A stretch of 64,000 bases of DNA from CADCTQ01 sp963844325 (GTDB lineage: Bacteria > Bacteroidota > Bacteroidia > Cytophagales > 172606-1). Below the pieces are notes generated by a model that saw nothing but the letters and a program-made list of their open reading frames with translations, was not told the origin of the DNA and ran no database searches. Of this stretch, positions 63,720 to 64,000 are shown piece by piece. The stretch covers positions 620,001-684,000 of the forward strand of contig CAWJNV010000001.1 of assembly GCA_963844325.1 (NCBI GenBank), given 5' to 3'. The first letter of the stretch is position 1, and each line of letters starts with the position of its first letter. The translations under genes were made by a program, and so were the position numbers.

Positions 63720-64000
63720 TTACCGGTTAAAAACGTCTTTCCCTCCAAGTCCCGTGCCGGGGAGACCGTTTTGTTTTGCGCCGGTCTGTACTGCGCCGGT
63801 CAACGCGCTTTCCCGGATGTACCCGTTGTCCCGGAACCAGGCCAGGGCTTCGCGGATGGCGTCGTCGAGGGAGGTGTGCGGCATCTGCAACTCCTCGCGG
63901 GCCCGCTGGCCCGAATAGTAGTTGTCCAGCGACAGCAGGCGGGCGTTTACGTAGTTGAAATCCACCTCTTTGCGCCGCACCTTGCCGAGGGCCGTGCCCG
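63720..64000 (-). CDS. extended-SDR NAD-dependent epimerase/dehydratase, C-terminal part
   Basis: Only the last 93 codons lie in the window; the gene begins beyond position 64000. The visible part reads VRRKEVDFNYVNARLLSLDN, then YYSGQRAREELQMPHTSLDD and AIREALAWFRDNGYI, the usual C-terminus of dihydroflavonol-reductase/HpnA-like extended short-chain dehydrogenases. The NAD-binding and YxxxK motifs are not in view. It ends 34 bases upstream of the AraC start. Confidence 0.75.
   Translation of the reverse strand, partial: GTALGKVRRKEVDFNYVNARLLSLDNYYSGQRAREELQMPHTSLDDAIREALAWFRDNGYIRESALTGAVQTGAKQNGLPGTGLGGKDVFNR

Overview
The window is GC-rich bacterial DNA from a member of the Bacteroidota. 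It carries SusC/SusD outer-membrane proteins, an ECF sigma factor with a FecR anti-sigma protein, and six large exported proteins with type IX secretion (T9SS) C-terminal domains of both type A and type B. The style (GC-rich, long intergenic hairpins built of repeated short words) suggests a Cytophagales genus of the Spirosoma/Larkinella kind. That placement is inference, not proof.

Region 1 (1-12674): a branched-chain amino-acid biosynthesis cluster, all on the + strand: ilvB (heavily frameshifted), ilvN, ilvC, leuC, leuD, leuB and leuA. Accessory genes break into nearly every junction: an antitoxin/PIN pair with two further antitoxin-like ORFs between ilvB and ilvN, an AraC regulator between ilvN and ilvC, an antitoxin/RelE-ParE pair between ilvC and leuC, and an exported protein between leuC and leuD. 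The ilvB indels all lie in the first 1.6 kb, so poor sequence at a contig end is the likeliest cause.

Region 2 (12771-16890): an accessory island with an AT-rich caspase-like peptidase, an antitoxin/Doc pair and a Pif1-type helicase whose annotated start lies in a copy of a short direct repeat.

Region 3 (17466-27685): a 2721-residue secreted protein with eleven Ig-like repeats and a sugar-dehydrogenase-like propeller, followed by a minus-strand housekeeping group (Nudix hydrolase, coaX, CvpA-like protein).

Region 4 (27949-51011): a polysaccharide-utilisation-like locus. It contains the ECF sigma factor, FecR, SusC with a signalling (STN) domain, SusD, a secreted beta-helix protein and a secreted GH10-type endoxylanase. 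The sigma factor and FecR, normally adjacent, are separated by about 7.8 kb holding three tandem paralogous genes on the opposite strand (IgGFc-binding-like domain plus T9SS type B C-terminus).

Region 5 (51451-59704): the most unusual locus. An SsuABC/TauABC-like ABC importer is split across a divergent promoter region: permease and ATPase on the - strand, lipoprotein binding protein on the + strand. The first gene on each side of that region encodes the same sensor-like domain, fused in one case to an XRE helix-turn-helix and in the other to an N-terminal TIR domain. The sensor order resembles a periplasmic-binding-protein fold. A SUMF1-fold protein and a NifU-C-domain protein complete the + strand operon. 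I propose a ligand-responsive TIR module coupled to a transport operon. This is not a system I recognise.

Region 6 (59880-64000): an APC-family permease, a minus-strand S41 peptidase, an AraC regulator and the 3' end of an extended-SDR gene cut by the window edge. I saw no rRNA, tRNA, CRISPR array or insertion sequence.
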